A stretch of 50,516 nucleotides of DNA from Defluviitaleaceae bacterium (GTDB lineage Bacteria > Bacillota > Clostridia > Lachnospirales > WQUN01): assembly GCA_009780185.1 (NCBI GenBank), contig WRAN01000019.1:1-50516 (forward strand), written 5' to 3'. The notes under the pieces are model-generated. The model had not been told where the DNA came from, made no database searches, and saw only the letters and a program-made list of their open reading frames with translations. The position numbers were made by a program, and so were the translations under genes. Below, piece by piece: positions 28,703 through 38,700 of the stretch (position 1 is its first letter; every line of letters starts with the position of its first letter).

Positions 28703-28816
28703 CTGGGGAGACGTTTTATGCGTCCGTAGGCTTACATAGGTTTGTAATACGGATTAGCTCATACTTAAAAAGCGGTGTTTTTCTACCTGTACTTTAGGCG
28801 GTACGGGATACCCCAG
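28703..28816 (+). promoter_or_regulatory. Branched structured leader of second giant gene
   Basis: CTGGGG (28703-28708) pairs with CCCCAG (28811-28816) and encloses GACG/CGTC (28710-28724), TCCGTA/TACGGA (28723-28753) around TTACA/TGTAA, and CCTGTAC/GTACGGG (28786-28807). It does not match the c-di-GMP, cobalamin, SAM, lysine, T-box or ydaO cores I know. A 13-codon frame from 28698 is also possible. The rest of 28451-28954 shows only the terminator and promoter. Confidence 0.5.
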
Positions 28817-28954
28817 TGAAAAATATTGTTTTGGTTTGGGTTTTACTCGTATGAGTTATTTGTTTGCGTACTGATTTATGAAAATCTACTATATCTAATT
28901 TCGGTATGCTACGTAGGCGCCTTATAATTCGAAAGTAGAAAGGTGGTCATTTTT

Positions 28955-31900
28955 GTGAGAAAGAAATATCTTGCCATGATAGGGGTATTTGTACTTATTA
29001 TGATGGCAATCCCGTTTTGGGGTTTATTTGCCCAGCCTGAAAATCCGGAAGATACGGTGATTTATACCTTATTCCTAAATGACGGGCAGTTAGACGGGGA
29101 AACCGGTACTGTTATACGTACCAGGCATATAAATCAGGCCTTTGCTCCGCCTGTGCCATCGAGAGATGGGTATAGCTTCGGAGGCTGGGAGGAAATATGG
29201 AGTACCCCTAGCGGTGATGGTATGGCTGCAACCTTTACCAAATCTGCTATTTGGAATCCTGATTTTGATTTTGTGCCGGCTGGTGGGGATTTTGACTTGC
29301 CAATACCGGCTGGGTTTAATTATAACCTGACGTGGAGTGTTTCTCCTTCAGAAGCTGCGACATATATGCAGCCGCAAATCGGTGACGGAAACTTTCCAGG
29401 TTTCCACATTAGAGTGCCAAGCTTACCTGCTCCTGCAGGTCTTGAACCCAATAGATCTCCTGTGTTCTTGCCTCCTGGGCCCGGCGGTAGTGCCTTTGTT
29501 TCTAATGCTATCCCCACTGATAGGGTAGTTGACTTCGTTGCGAGTGGTGTTACAGGACGCTGGGTGCATACTGGATGGTCTGTTATTATTGATGGTATAC
29601 CAGCGACAGTTAGCGCTGGCAATTCTACCACTGTATTGTCTTTGGTTCCTCAAGGTATGGCAGTACCTTCAATAGGCCAAGGTGGTGCGGCACCTGTAAT
29701 TCCATCATATGTTTTTATTCCCTCTACAGCTAGCAATGTTGAAGTAAGTGGTATTTTTGCTGCTGTGAATTTTAATGTTGAGGTTTTGCATCGTTTCTAT
29801 GTTCCAGGAGGAACAAATGAAATCATTTCTAGTGTCTCAACTATTTTTCCGGCTAATCCGCAACTATACAGCCCTAGTTTAACAAGGCAACTGACTGTAC
29901 CTCTTACTGCACCAAATCCACAGGATTTTACTCAGCTGTCATATTTTTATAAGTGGGAAGCGAATGATGTTGTTAATGGAACAGTAGTTACTTCGGGGAC
30001 ATTTTCTGATGACACCAGTAGGGTTACAAACATAACCGTGACTACTGGTAATCTTCCCGCTCCTCATTCTCAATCTTTGTCAACGACCTTTAATGCGATT
30101 GCTCTATATAGGGCTGCGGGTGCTAATCAGCCGATTACATTCTTGGATAATGTAGGTGGAGCTACACATCATTCGGTCAATGTTGGTGAATGGCGTACTA
30201 TAGAATCTGCCAATAATTTTCCTGGTGGGATAGTACCCTCTGCAACGCCTACACCTCCTAGCGGCCAACAATTTGATGGTTGGAGAGTGCAGGGTAGTGT
30301 AGGTGCTGCATTAACAACTGCCCAATTGAATGAAATACAAGTGCCTGCTGGCGGTTTGATTTTTGAACCTGTGTTTTCGCCACTTGGTGGCGGAGTTGGG
30401 CCATTTACAGTAACCTTTAACCTCAACAGCGGAACATATCCAGGTGCAGTGTCAGGTGCTATAACGGTGCCAGGCATAGCATCAGGCACAAATCTTACAA
30501 GCTTGCAAGTACCCATGCCTCCAACATTGGAGAGACTGGGTTATACATTTGATCATTGGGCCTTGCCGGGTGCGCCATTAGTGGCAGTTAACCCAATAGC
30601 AAATCCGATAACAGCTAACACCATATTTGAAGCCCAATGGACAGCGGTGGGTGGAGGTGGAGGTACTTTCACGGCAACCTTTAACCTAAACAGTGGAACA
30701 TATCCAGGTGCGGTGTCGGGTGCTGTAACGGTACCAGGCATAGCATCAGGCACAAATCTTACAAGCTCGCAAGTGCCCATGCCTCCAACATTGGAGAGAC
30801 TAGGTTATACATTTGATCATTGGGCTTTGCCGGGTGCGCCATTAGTGGCAGTTGACCCAACAGCAAATCCGATAACGGCTAACACCATATTTGAAGCCCA
30901 ATGGACAGCAGCGGGTGGAGGCGGAGGTACCTTTACGGTAACTTTTAACCTCAATAGCGGAACATATCCCGGTGCAGTAGCAGGTGTTGTAACAGTGCCA
31001 GGTATTGTATCTGGCACAAACTTAACACCAGCTCAAGTGCCTTCACCTCCCACTTTAGAGAGAGTTGGTCATGCATTTAGTCACTGGGCTCATCCGAGTG
31101 CACTGGCTGTACCATTAAATCCAACGGCTAATCCAATTACATCGGCTACAACATTTATGGCGGTTTGGAATCCGCTATTCTCCATAACCTTCGACCTAAA
31201 TGGAGGTAATCACTCCGCAGCAGTTGGAGGGAATGTTGTAATCAACAATATCCCATCGGGTACAAGCATTACCTCTGCCCAAGTGCCAACATACCCAGCC
31301 CTTACAAGGTCTAACCACGTATTCTCGCACTGGGCAGTATCAGGCGGTTCATTGGCCTTTCCAGGGGTAGTTCCTAACGCCACTCCTGTTACAGTAAATC
31401 GTTACTATATAGCGATATGGACTCAGGTTCATACTATTACTTTTGATTTGAATCTTGGTACTTATATGTCATCTTCAAATTCAGTTGACAGGGAAGTTAA
31501 TCATGGTGAAACCCTTCCTTTTGGTCAGATTCCAGTGCCCACAAGGGGTCCTCATACATTCCTTGGGTGGCAATTAAGCGGTGCCGGGCCTGTGGTTTCT
31601 GGTGCGGCCTTGATGGCAATGCCTGTTACTGGCTCTGCTATTTATGTAGCTGCATGGTCTATTTCACAGGCTACAGTTACCTTTAATGCCGGATCAGGTT
31701 TTATTGGCGCTGCAATTGCACCAGCAAGTGGTGGAATTGGTGTCCTTGGCCCTAGTGGCGTTACATTTAACATCAATCAAGGCGATGCAATTACCGCGCT
31801 TCATTTGCCTGAAATTACAATGCCAGCCGGATCACTTTGGCAGTTTATTGGATGGCAGGTAACAGATGGCGGTGGCAATGTAGTTGGTTTGGTTCCAGGT

Positions 31901-34900
31901 TTAACAGATGCTTTGGGGCTTATCATAAATGGTAATGTTACCTTTGCGGCTCAGTTTGCTATTCCTGTAACCTTCTATCTTGCCGGTGGTTTTATGCCTG
32001 GCCCTGATTCTTCTAATGTTGTGATTGGGATGCCGGAAGCCAACGTTGGTACAATTAATGGTAATATCGCTAATCTTCCAGGGGTAAGCGCTCCTGTTCC
32101 TAGCCATGCTACCCTTATATTCGGTGGTTGGCAGCAAATGGTTACAGTAGGAGGGAACCTTGTTGCTACGGGCCCTGCTCTTACAGTGCCACAAATGGAA
32201 GCAATAATTATCACCGAAGATGTTTGGATATTCCATGCGATCTGGGGCTTTGGCGGAGGATTGCCTTTTGAGGCTACCTTCAACTTAGCCGGAGGCACTT
32301 ACTTGCCTGCTAACGTAGGGCCGATTACAGTACAATTTACTCCAGGTAATCAGATCCCTGCTGCTGTTGTACCTGATTCAGCTAATCTTTCTAGGGCTAA
32401 TTTTAGCTTCTCACACTGGGTAATAGACGGAACCGGTGTGGCTGTTACGCCAAGTGCCCTTGTGGTTCCACCAGCTGGAGATATGGTGTTTACTGCGGTG
32501 TGGACTCCTATTACCCCAGCAGGGCATTTTAATGTAACATTTGATTTAGACGGAGGTATAGCTTTAGGTGCTTTAAGTGTTTTTGGACTAGAGCCTATGA
32601 TTTTTAACCCCTTTGTCAATGGTAATCAGATAGATATAACAGTATTTACTCCTCAACGCGAAGGGTTTACCTTCGAGCATTGGATATGTGCAGACAGTGG
32701 TCTGATTGTTGATCCATGGAACTTGGATCCTGCTCCAACTGGAAATGTGGCTTTTATTGCAGTATGGACTCCTCTTGGGGGAAGCATCTATAATGCTACT
32801 TTTGTCCTTAATGGCGGATCATTCCCACCACTTGGCCAGGCAAATGTATCTGTTTCATTCCCGGCAGGTGGCAATATAGATGAAAATGATGTGCCTGCAC
32901 CTCCGTTATTGCAACGTTCAGGTCATGATTTTGCCCACTGGATGCTACTTTCAGGTGCAGCCCTAACTGGGCCTGTAACTCCATCATCGCTTGGCTTTAG
33001 TCCTCCTGATGGTGCTACGTTCCATGCTGTGTGGACCTATGATGTTGTCTTTAACTTAAACGATGGTGAATATCTTGGCAGTACAAACCCTGTAATTAGA
33101 ACCTTTTATGCCGGAAGCGGTAATCCTGTTTTGGTTCTTGCAGATGTGCCTATACCAACCCGTACTAACTTTACGTTTGATTACTGGGTAGTAGACGGTA
33201 CTACCACGCCAGTAACGCCTCATAGCCCAGCACCTACAGGACCTATGAGCTTTACCGCAGTGTGGGAGCCAAATGATATTCCAGGTAGCTTCTTCCCAAG
33301 ATTTTATCTTGACGGCGGATCCTATAACGGTGCCTTTGGTACTGGTGTCCTTATAAGAGGGCCGGTTCTTAATAATACTCAGATTCCTGCGGCGCAGGTG
33401 CCAATGCCTGCTAGCCCTGTAAACCCACTATTGGGACTTTACAGAAGCGGTTATACATTCGAACACTGGGTAGTATCCGGTAGTGCCCTTGCTGGCCCTA
33501 ATGGAACCCAAGTTGAACCGTCGAATCTTACCCCTGCTTCTGATGGGCCTATCTCCTTTATGGCTGTATGGCAAGCTGTGGCTGGGCCGGTTCAGCATCC
33601 TGTAACCTTTAATCTTAATAGTGGTAATATTGGTGGAGATACGGCTAATTTTGTTGTGAATATCATTGCTGGACAACCAATTACACTAGGCAATATTCCT
33701 GAGCCTGTTCGGAGTGGATATGATTTAGTTGGGTGGTTGCCACCAGGAATGGCTGTCGGTACAACGCCACCAGCCTTAAGTGTAATAGCCAATACGATTG
33801 TAGATGATCCAATGACATTTACAGCCGTATGGGAATTAGAAAGTGTGTCAACAACGCCTACCCCCACGCCAGGTCCAGGAGATGCAACGCCGACTCCAAC
33901 ACCGGGTCCAGGGGATGCGACACCTACGCCAACGCCAGATCCAGGGGACGCGACACCTACGCCAACGCCAGATCCAGGAGATGCGACACCTACACCAACG
34001 CCGGATCCAGGGGATGCGACACCTACGCCAACGCCAGACCCGGGGGATGCGACTCCGACACCATCTCCATCACCAAGCCCGACACCATCTCCTAGTCCGT
34101 CACCATCACCATCACCATCACCATCACCAAGTCCATCGCCGTCACCAAGCCCATCACCATCGCCCAGTCCTTCACCTACACCTGGTGGTACATTTATTGT
34201 AACCTTTAACCCAGGAACTGGTAGGCTTCCTGTAAATGAGTCTGGTAGACGTGAAGGTGGATTTGGATTTAGGGTTACGGTAAGCAACTTCCCAACCCCG
34301 ATTCCACCAACTGGTTATACCTTTGTTGGTTGGTTCTTAGATGGACAGATTGTTACTGCTGACCTTATAGTAACTAGAAATATGACTTTATTTGCCCATT
34401 ATCAACGTACGGTAGCTGGGCGGAACTATACTTTGACCTTTGATGTAAACGCTGGGGTAATGCCGGCTGGTGTAGCTACAACGCAAACCCATGCATATGG
34501 CACTAGCATTAATGCTTTCCCACAGCCGACTCGTGCAGGATTTATCTTTGCGGGATGGCATCATGGTAATATGCTTACCAGTACGCCATTTATTATCAGA
34601 GGTAATACTACCTTGGTAGCAGCTTGGGTAACTGTGGCAGTGCCTACCCCAACGCCTCTGCCAACTATTCCACCGGGGCATGTGGTTGCGTCATTTAACC
34701 CGGCTCCAGGTAGCTTTGCAGGGAATGAAAATGGTATTCGTACCGGTGTTCCTGGTTTTGTAATCAATAATATGCCTACCCCGACTCGTGCGGGCTACAC
34801 CTTTGTAGGATGGCAGATTGGCACAAACCGCGTAAGCTTCCCATTAACTGTAAGAAATGATGTAGCTGTAACTGCTATTTGGACTCCTGGTGTACCAGGC

Positions 34901-35107
34901 AGACCTAACCCGCAAACTAGCCCAATTGCTGTTACCTTTACCATCTTTGGTGCGGTAATGCTTACTGGGATTGCAGCCTTTGGAATTATGAAGATTACCC
35001 GTAAGCAAATGGCTGCTGCTGGGCAGTATAAAGCGGATGTTGCACGTTATAATCGTGAAGAGAGGCTTTTGGATATGTTTACCGGAGGTGATAAGAAGAA
35101 AAAATAG
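28955..35107 (+). CDS. Second giant InlB-type repeat surface protein, about 2050 residues
   Basis: GTG start at 28955, chosen from AAAGGTGG 9 nt before it. A signal peptide (about 1-27, ending LFA) leads into a repeat region of roughly a dozen Listeria-Bacteroides units with FNLNSG or FDLNGG and F-x-HW in place of the F-x-GW of the first giant. A TPTPxPGDA and SPSPSP stalk (33853-34185) follows, then three more repeats, RPNPQTS (NPQTS 1985-1989), a membrane helix and a charged tail ending GGDKKKK. The anchor and tail closely match the first giant protein ([10 protein letters not shown] against [10 protein letters not shown]). Three repeats at 30399-31170 are nearly identical. Probable adhesin or glycan-binding stalk; ligand unknown. 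Confidence 0.86.
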   Translation: MRKKYLAMIGVFVLIMMAIPFWGLFAQPENPEDTVIYTLFLNDGQLDGETGTVIRTRHINQAFAPPVPSRDGYSFGGWEEIWSTPSGDGMAATFTKSAIWNPDFDFVPAGGDFDLPIPAGFNYNLTWSVSPSEAATYMQPQIGDGNFPGFHIRVPSLPAPAGLEPNRSPVFLPPGPGGSAFVSNAIPTDRVVDFVASGVTGRWVHTGWSVIIDGIPATVSAGNSTTVLSLVPQGMAVPSIGQGGAAPVIPSYVFIPSTASNVEVSGIFAAVNFNVEVLHRFYVPGGTNEIISSVSTIFPANPQLYSPSLTRQLTVPLTAPNPQDFTQLSYFYKWEANDVVNGTVVTSGTFSDDTSRVTNITVTTGNLPAPHSQSLSTTFNAIALYRAAGANQPITFLDNVGGATHHSVNVGEWRTIESANNFPGGIVPSATPTPPSGQQFDGWRVQGSVGAALTTAQLNEIQVPAGGLIFEPVFSPLGGGVGPFTVTFNLNSGTYPGAVSGAITVPGIASGTNLTSLQVPMPPTLERLGYTFDHWALPGAPLVAVNPIANPITANTIFEAQWTAVGGGGGTFTATFNLNSGTYPGAVSGAVTVPGIASGTNLTSSQVPMPPTLERLGYTFDHWALPGAPLVAVDPTANPITANTIFEAQWTAAGGGGGTFTVTFNLNSGTYPGAVAGVVTVPGIVSGTNLTPAQVPSPPTLERVGHAFSHWAHPSALAVPLNPTANPITSATTFMAVWNPLFSITFDLNGGNHSAAVGGNVVINNIPSGTSITSAQVPTYPALTRSNHVFSHWAVSGGSLAFPGVVPNATPVTVNRYYIAIWTQVHTITFDLNLGTYMSSSNSVDREVNHGETLPFGQIPVPTRGPHTFLGWQLSGAGPVVSGAALMAMPVTGSAIYVAAWSISQATVTFNAGSGFIGAAIAPASGGIGVLGPSGVTFNINQGDAITALHLPEITMPAGSLWQFIGWQVTDGGGNVVGLVPGLTDALGLIINGNVTFAAQFAIPVTFYLAGGFMPGPDSSNVVIGMPEANVGTINGNIANLPGVSAPVPSHATLIFGGWQQMVTVGGNLVATGPALTVPQMEAIIITEDVWIFHAIWGFGGGLPFEATFNLAGGTYLPANVGPITVQFTPGNQIPAAVVPDSANLSRANFSFSHWVIDGTGVAVTPSALVVPPAGDMVFTAVWTPITPAGHFNVTFDLDGGIALGALSVFGLEPMIFNPFVNGNQIDITVFTPQREGFTFEHWICADSGLIVDPWNLDPAPTGNVAFIAVWTPLGGSIYNATFVLNGGSFPPLGQANVSVSFPAGGNIDENDVPAPPLLQRSGHDFAHWMLLSGAALTGPVTPSSLGFSPPDGATFHAVWTYDVVFNLNDGEYLGSTNPVIRTFYAGSGNPVLVLADVPIPTRTNFTFDYWVVDGTTTPVTPHSPAPTGPMSFTAVWEPNDIPGSFFPRFYLDGGSYNGAFGTGVLIRGPVLNNTQIPAAQVPMPASPVNPLLGLYRSGYTFEHWVVSGSALAGPNGTQVEPSNLTPASDGPISFMAVWQAVAGPVQHPVTFNLNSGNIGGDTANFVVNIIAGQPITLGNIPEPVRSGYDLVGWLPPGMAVGTTPPALSVIANTIVDDPMTFTAVWELESVSTTPTPTPGPGDATPTPTPGPGDATPTPTPDPGDATPTPTPDPGDATPTPTPDPGDATPTPTPDPGDATPTPSPSPSPTPSPSPSPSPSPSPSPSPSPSPSPSPSPSPSPTPGGTFIVTFNPGTGRLPVNESGRREGGFGFRVTVSNFPTPIPPTGYTFVGWFLDGQIVTADLIVTRNMTLFAHYQRTVAGRNYTLTFDVNAGVMPAGVATTQTHAYGTSINAFPQPTRAGFIFAGWHHGNMLTSTPFIIRGNTTLVAAWVTVAVPTPTPLPTIPPGHVVASFNPAPGSFAGNENGIRTGVPGFVINNMPTPTRAGYTFVGWQIGTNRVSFPLTVRNDVAVTAIWTPGVPGRPNPQTSPIAVTFTIFGAVMLTGIAAFGIMKITRKQMAAAGQYKADVARYNREERLLDMFTGGDKKKK
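30399..31170 (+). repeat. Three near-identical tandem repeats of about 260 bp
   Basis: Units begin near 30399, 30663 and 30927. Each encodes [22 protein letters not shown] and [14 protein letters not shown]. The first two differ by only a few codons, the third more, marking recent expansion inside the gene. Confidence 0.85.
33853..34185 (+). repeat. Proline-rich coding tandem repeat
   Basis: About six 33-bp units encode TPTPTPxPGDA, followed by short SP-rich 6-bp units. This is the stalk of the second giant protein. Confidence 0.88.
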
Positions 35108-35138
35108 TTTTTACGAAATAAAATAACCTGCTCATATA

Positions 35139-35174
35139 AAACCCCGCTGAGTTTGCGCTTAGCGGGGTTTTTTT
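35139..35174 (+). terminator. Terminator after second giant gene
   Basis: AACCCCGCT pairs with AGCGGGGTT, followed by TTTTT. Confidence 0.93.
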
Positions 35175-35216
35175 GTGATATATTATAGTAAATTCAATGA
35201 GAAACAGGCTAGACTG

Positions 35217-35238
35217 ATTTCAAACGAAATCGCTATAG
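35217..35238 (-). repeat. 22-bp dispersed repeat, copy 2
   Basis: Exact inverse of 14591-14612, located in the leader of the MutS-like gene, 21 bp before its start codon. Confidence 0.7.
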
Positions 35239-35258
35239 TACAAGAGGTGAAGTATGAA

Positions 35259-37025
35259 ATGAAAAGAAAAGAAATCACTCGTATAATTGAAACCCATGAA
35301 GTTATGTTGGATAGGATGACTGCTGTTTCTAACCGGGTTGGTTATGGGAAGCTATTGTTGGTTTTGTTGTTGGGACTGTGGATATATTTTATGTTTGCTT
35401 GGGATTTTTCTTTAGGGCTTGCTGCTGGTGGGGGCGCTGGGGTTATTTTTTTGGTTGTGCTGTGGGTATATCACTATAGGATACATGAAAAGATTCGGTA
35501 TTCTAAGGGTATTATTGGTATAGGGAAAAGATATATGGCTCGAATTTCCGGGGAGTGGGTGGAATTTAGGGATATTGGGGAGGAATTTATTGACTCTGAG
35601 CATCCTTATTCCAGTGATTTGGATATTGTGGGGAAGAAATCCTTTTTTCAGTTTCTTAATACTACTCATACCTGGCATGGACGACAGGCTTTTGCTAAGG
35701 ATTTGTTGGAGGGGCGGTTTTCTAAAGAGGAGCTTATTCTTAGACAGGAAGCTGTTGGGGAGCTTAGTGGGGATGTGGGTTTTACTGTTCATATGGAACA
35801 GGTCTTTTCTGAAATTGGGGTGCATAAATCTGCTGAAAGGCTTGTGGATTCCCTTCAGGATGATGATGCTTTTGTTGATGGGAAGAGATTGCGGTTTTTG
35901 ATGATGTTTGCGCCTGTGGTTACAATTATTTTGGTTGTGGCGGCTTTATTATTTGGGATTGGTGAGCTTTATTTGGCTGCGGTTGCTGCTTTGGCCATGC
36001 AGGGGCTTGGGTGGGTACTAGGCATGGGTAAGGCGCATATGTACTTGGAGCCTATTTCTCGGTTGCCTTATAAACTTGAACCTTATAGTAACGTTATGGA
36101 GGAGTTACAGGGGCAGGAGTTTGAGTCAGCTAAGTTGCGAGAGCTTAAAAAGCAGATGGATGCTTCCCAGGCCATTAAGGAACTGAGCCGGATTGCTGAT
36201 AAGGTTAATGTGCGGCATAACGCGCTTATTTGGTTTGTGGTTAATGTGCTATTGCTGTGGGATTTTTGGTGTGGGTTTTTGTTTGAGAAGTGGCGGGGGC
36301 GCTATGCGCATCTTGCTGCGGGGTGGTTTCAGGCTCTGGGGGAATTTGAAAGTCTTTTGTGTTTTTCTGTTTTGCCTAATGTATGTAGTACAACGTCATT
36401 GCCTACGATTGCCCCGGGGAAGGAAATAATTGCTAAGGAAGTGGGGCATCCTCTTATTATTAGTGATTCCCGTGTAAGTAATGACATTGTGTGTAAAGAT
36501 AATATTTTTATTATTTCTGGGTCAAATATGTCTGGAAAGACTACGTTTATGAGGACTGTGGGGATTAATTTAGTACTGGCGCAGGCCGGAAGCTATATTT
36601 GTGGGAGGGAAATGAGTTTTTCTCCTGTCCGGATTATTACATCTATGCGTATTGCCGATGATTTGAATGAGGGGATATCTACCTTTTATGCGGAGTTAAA
36701 ACGGATAAAGGGGATTATCTCCCTAGGCGAGGCGCGGCCGGATATGATGTTTTTTATTGATGAGATTTTTAGGGGGACTAATTCTGTAGATAGGTTGAGC
36801 GGGGCTAAGGCTGTGCTTGGTAGACTTAACGCACTTGGGGTGATTGGGATTATTACTACTCATGACCTTGATTTGTGCGATATTGCTGATATTTATCCTC
36901 GGATAGAAAATTATAGTTTCTCTGAGGGATATAACGATGGCCGGATTAGCTTTGACTATAAAATCAGGCAGGGGCGTTCTACTACTACTAACGCTAAATA
37001 TTTGATGGAGATGGTAGGGATTTAA
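35259..37025 (+). CDS. Membrane-associated MutS-family ATPase
   Basis: 588 residues. Two N-terminal membrane helices (about 31-48 and 52-70) and a second hydrophobic pair (about 210-250) flank a reduced MutS core. The C-terminal MutS ATPase domain has Walker A GSNMSGKTT (421-429), ITSMRIADDLNEGISTFYAELKR, Walker B MFFIDEIFRGTNSVDR (Asp501-Glu502) and a TTHD switch. There is no N-terminal mismatch-recognition domain and no Smr nuclease, so this is neither MutS nor MutS2 but the short membrane MutS-like group of Firmicutes with unknown role. ATG 35259 follows AGAGGTG; the longer frame lacks a site. It converges with the next gene, and their stop codons share TTAA. Confidence 0.88.
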   Translation: MKRKEITRIIETHEVMLDRMTAVSNRVGYGKLLLVLLLGLWIYFMFAWDFSLGLAAGGGAGVIFLVVLWVYHYRIHEKIRYSKGIIGIGKRYMARISGEWVEFRDIGEEFIDSEHPYSSDLDIVGKKSFFQFLNTTHTWHGRQAFAKDLLEGRFSKEELILRQEAVGELSGDVGFTVHMEQVFSEIGVHKSAERLVDSLQDDDAFVDGKRLRFLMMFAPVVTIILVVAALLFGIGELYLAAVAALAMQGLGWVLGMGKAHMYLEPISRLPYKLEPYSNVMEELQGQEFESAKLRELKKQMDASQAIKELSRIADKVNVRHNALIWFVVNVLLLWDFWCGFLFEKWRGRYAHLAAGWFQALGEFESLLCFSVLPNVCSTTSLPTIAPGKEIIAKEVGHPLIISDSRVSNDIVCKDNIFIISGSNMSGKTTFMRTVGINLVLAQAGSYICGREMSFSPVRIITSMRIADDLNEGISTFYAELKRIKGIISLGEARPDMMFFIDEIFRGTNSVDRLSGAKAVLGRLNALGVIGIITTHDLDLCDIADIYPRIENYSFSEGYNDGRISFDYKIRQGRSTTTNAKYLMEMVGI

Positions 37026-38602
37026 GGCGTGTATCCTCTTAAATGTACTTCACGGGTCATGGCTTCTCTGGCAGCGGCGTAACCATTAGCCAGCCATCGG
37101 GTATAAAACTGATTAAATAAATCTTCATCAGAAACAGCTGATGTATTTGTTATAAAAGCAACCCATTCCTCAGTGGCGGAAAGCGGGAAGGTGCTTGTTT
37201 CATGGATATTTATTGCGTTTATCCTAGGGTCTCTTTGGACGAGGTTATTGCCTGGGGTATCTAGTATCCAGCGCTTAGCGGCAGTAGACATTTCTCGAAT
37301 CTCTGAGGGTATGGCGGGGTTTTCATATTCTAGTGCATCACCTGACCATATAGCCAAATCTCTCATTCCACCACGTGCAAATTGGTATAGATCTGCTGCT
37401 ATCATGTGCCGACCTGTTAGGGGGTTAATTTCCGTTAGCAGATTTATTTCACCGTTTTGGTAGATAAAATCACGGCCTTCAAAGCCATATACCATCATCC
37501 GTAAACCTTCGGGTGATTTTGCCCAGTCAAAATATTCTAATATTACATGCATTTTTTCGTCATCTACGCTTGCGTTAAAATATGTTTCAGACCAAAATCC
37601 GGCTCCATCTAAGTACCGAGGTATAATGCCAGGTTGGTATGGAGGAAAGAGTATCTCAATTGATTCAAAGAAATTATTATCCGGTTGGAATATATTCCAC
37701 TCGGTGTATAGTCGATAAAGATGTATAGGGGAGGCCTGACGAAGTAAGGTTCCCGCTCGACCTGCCGCAAAAGATTCTATGGATGTTAGCATGGCTTGTG
37801 TTACAAAATCTGGATCCATCAGTCTTTCGTTAAAAACCTGACGCCAAAAACTTAACAACGGTAATGAAGTCGGCTCGAATGCAGGCAGAACCATATAGCC
37901 ATCATCCGTCATTATCCATTCGTTGCGAGTGTCTCCAAATGTGGCAAATGTTTGCGTAATAAGGCTAAAGGGTGCCGCGGGTAATACTCCGAATACGATG
38001 CTTCCGTTATTCAGGTCATTGGCTGGGTCACTAAAGGCTCGCCACATGTTGATAAAATCCTCTGTTGTTTCTGGTATGGGGATGCCCAGTTGCTCCCGCC
38101 AATCACGGCGGTTAATAATATTTCTGGCCATTACAGTCCATTCTGAATATGGAACTGTACCACGGGGTATAAAATAAGTGTTTCCGTCAATGTTTAACGC
38201 TTGTACAGAAGGCATACTTACCCATTTGCTTACATTGGGGAAGCTTGATAAATCATCTGGTAGCGGCCTAACTATGCCTCTTTCTATCCAATCAAAATAA
38301 GTTGGGGATCTTACAAAGTCTACTCCTCCGATAATATCCGGTAATGTACCCGCAGCCGCCCATAGATGAGGTAGATCATGCATATTATCCCAGCCTACAG
38401 TATGAGGAACAAACTCTATGCCAAAACGGTTGCGGATATACGCGTATATTTCGCAGGGTTCATCACCAAATGACTCACTTGCGTCCCATGCCATAACGGA
38501 GATGCGTATAAGTTCGGGTTCTTCATGAGTTTCTGTCTGTCCGCAGGCTGTAATGACTATGATAAGTAGAAGAAGTCCGATTATTGTTTTTATGACTTTC
38601 AT
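37022..38602 (-). CDS. Sugar-type ABC transporter substrate-binding lipoprotein (second copy)
   Basis: 526 residues with a lipoprotein signal (VITACGQ). The sequence follows the LplA-like family 1 solute-binding type: IRISVMAWDASESFGDEPCEIY, WAAAGTLPDI, YFIPRGTVPYSEW, INRRDWREQLGIPIPETTEDF, FAAGRAGTLLRQ and WIGD-like C-terminal parts. It is a clear paralogue of the product of 38701-40383, collinear over its whole length, so the pair arose by tandem duplication. AAGGGGGA before ATG 38602 sets the start. A hairpin separates it from the upstream paralogue, so it may be expressed at a lower level. Confidence 0.88.
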   Translation of the reverse strand: MKVIKTIIGLLLLIIVITACGQTETHEEPELIRISVMAWDASESFGDEPCEIYAYIRNRFGIEFVPHTVGWDNMHDLPHLWAAAGTLPDIIGGVDFVRSPTYFDWIERGIVRPLPDDLSSFPNVSKWVSMPSVQALNIDGNTYFIPRGTVPYSEWTVMARNIINRRDWREQLGIPIPETTEDFINMWRAFSDPANDLNNGSIVFGVLPAAPFSLITQTFATFGDTRNEWIMTDDGYMVLPAFEPTSLPLLSFWRQVFNERLMDPDFVTQAMLTSIESFAAGRAGTLLRQASPIHLYRLYTEWNIFQPDNNFFESIEILFPPYQPGIIPRYLDGAGFWSETYFNASVDDEKMHVILEYFDWAKSPEGLRMMVYGFEGRDFIYQNGEINLLTEINPLTGRHMIAADLYQFARGGMRDLAIWSGDALEYENPAIPSEIREMSTAAKRWILDTPGNNLVQRDPRINAINIHETSTFPLSATEEWVAFITNTSAVSDEDLFNQFYTRWLANGYAAAREAMTREVHLRGYTP

Positions 38603-38636
38603 GGAAAATCCCCCTTCAGTGCGAATATATAATACC

Positions 38637-38678
38637 AAAAGCCCGGCATCCGATTCATAAAAATCAGGCACCGGGCTT
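38637..38678 (-). terminator. Hairpin between the two binding-protein genes
   Basis: On the minus strand AAGCCCGG pairs with CCGGGCTT, with a T-run. It lies 22 bp after the first binding-protein gene and can lower read-through into the second. Confidence 0.8.
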
Positions 38679-38700
38679 ATTTTATGCTAGAAATCTGTTA

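Noticed and set aside
28690..28820. c-di-GMP-I, c-di-GMP-II or T-box riboswitch upstream of the second giant gene
   Set aside because: The conserved cores I know for these classes are not visible; left as an unassigned structured leader.
33853..34185. Regular short repeats that could be taken for a CRISPR array
   Set aside because: Units are in-frame multiples of three inside a coding gene with no unique spacers and no cas genes nearby.
33592..34287. Minus-strand open frame of 231 codons rich in Gly, Asp and Val
   Set aside because: It is the antisense of the proline-rich stalk repeats; no ribosome site and no homologous domain.
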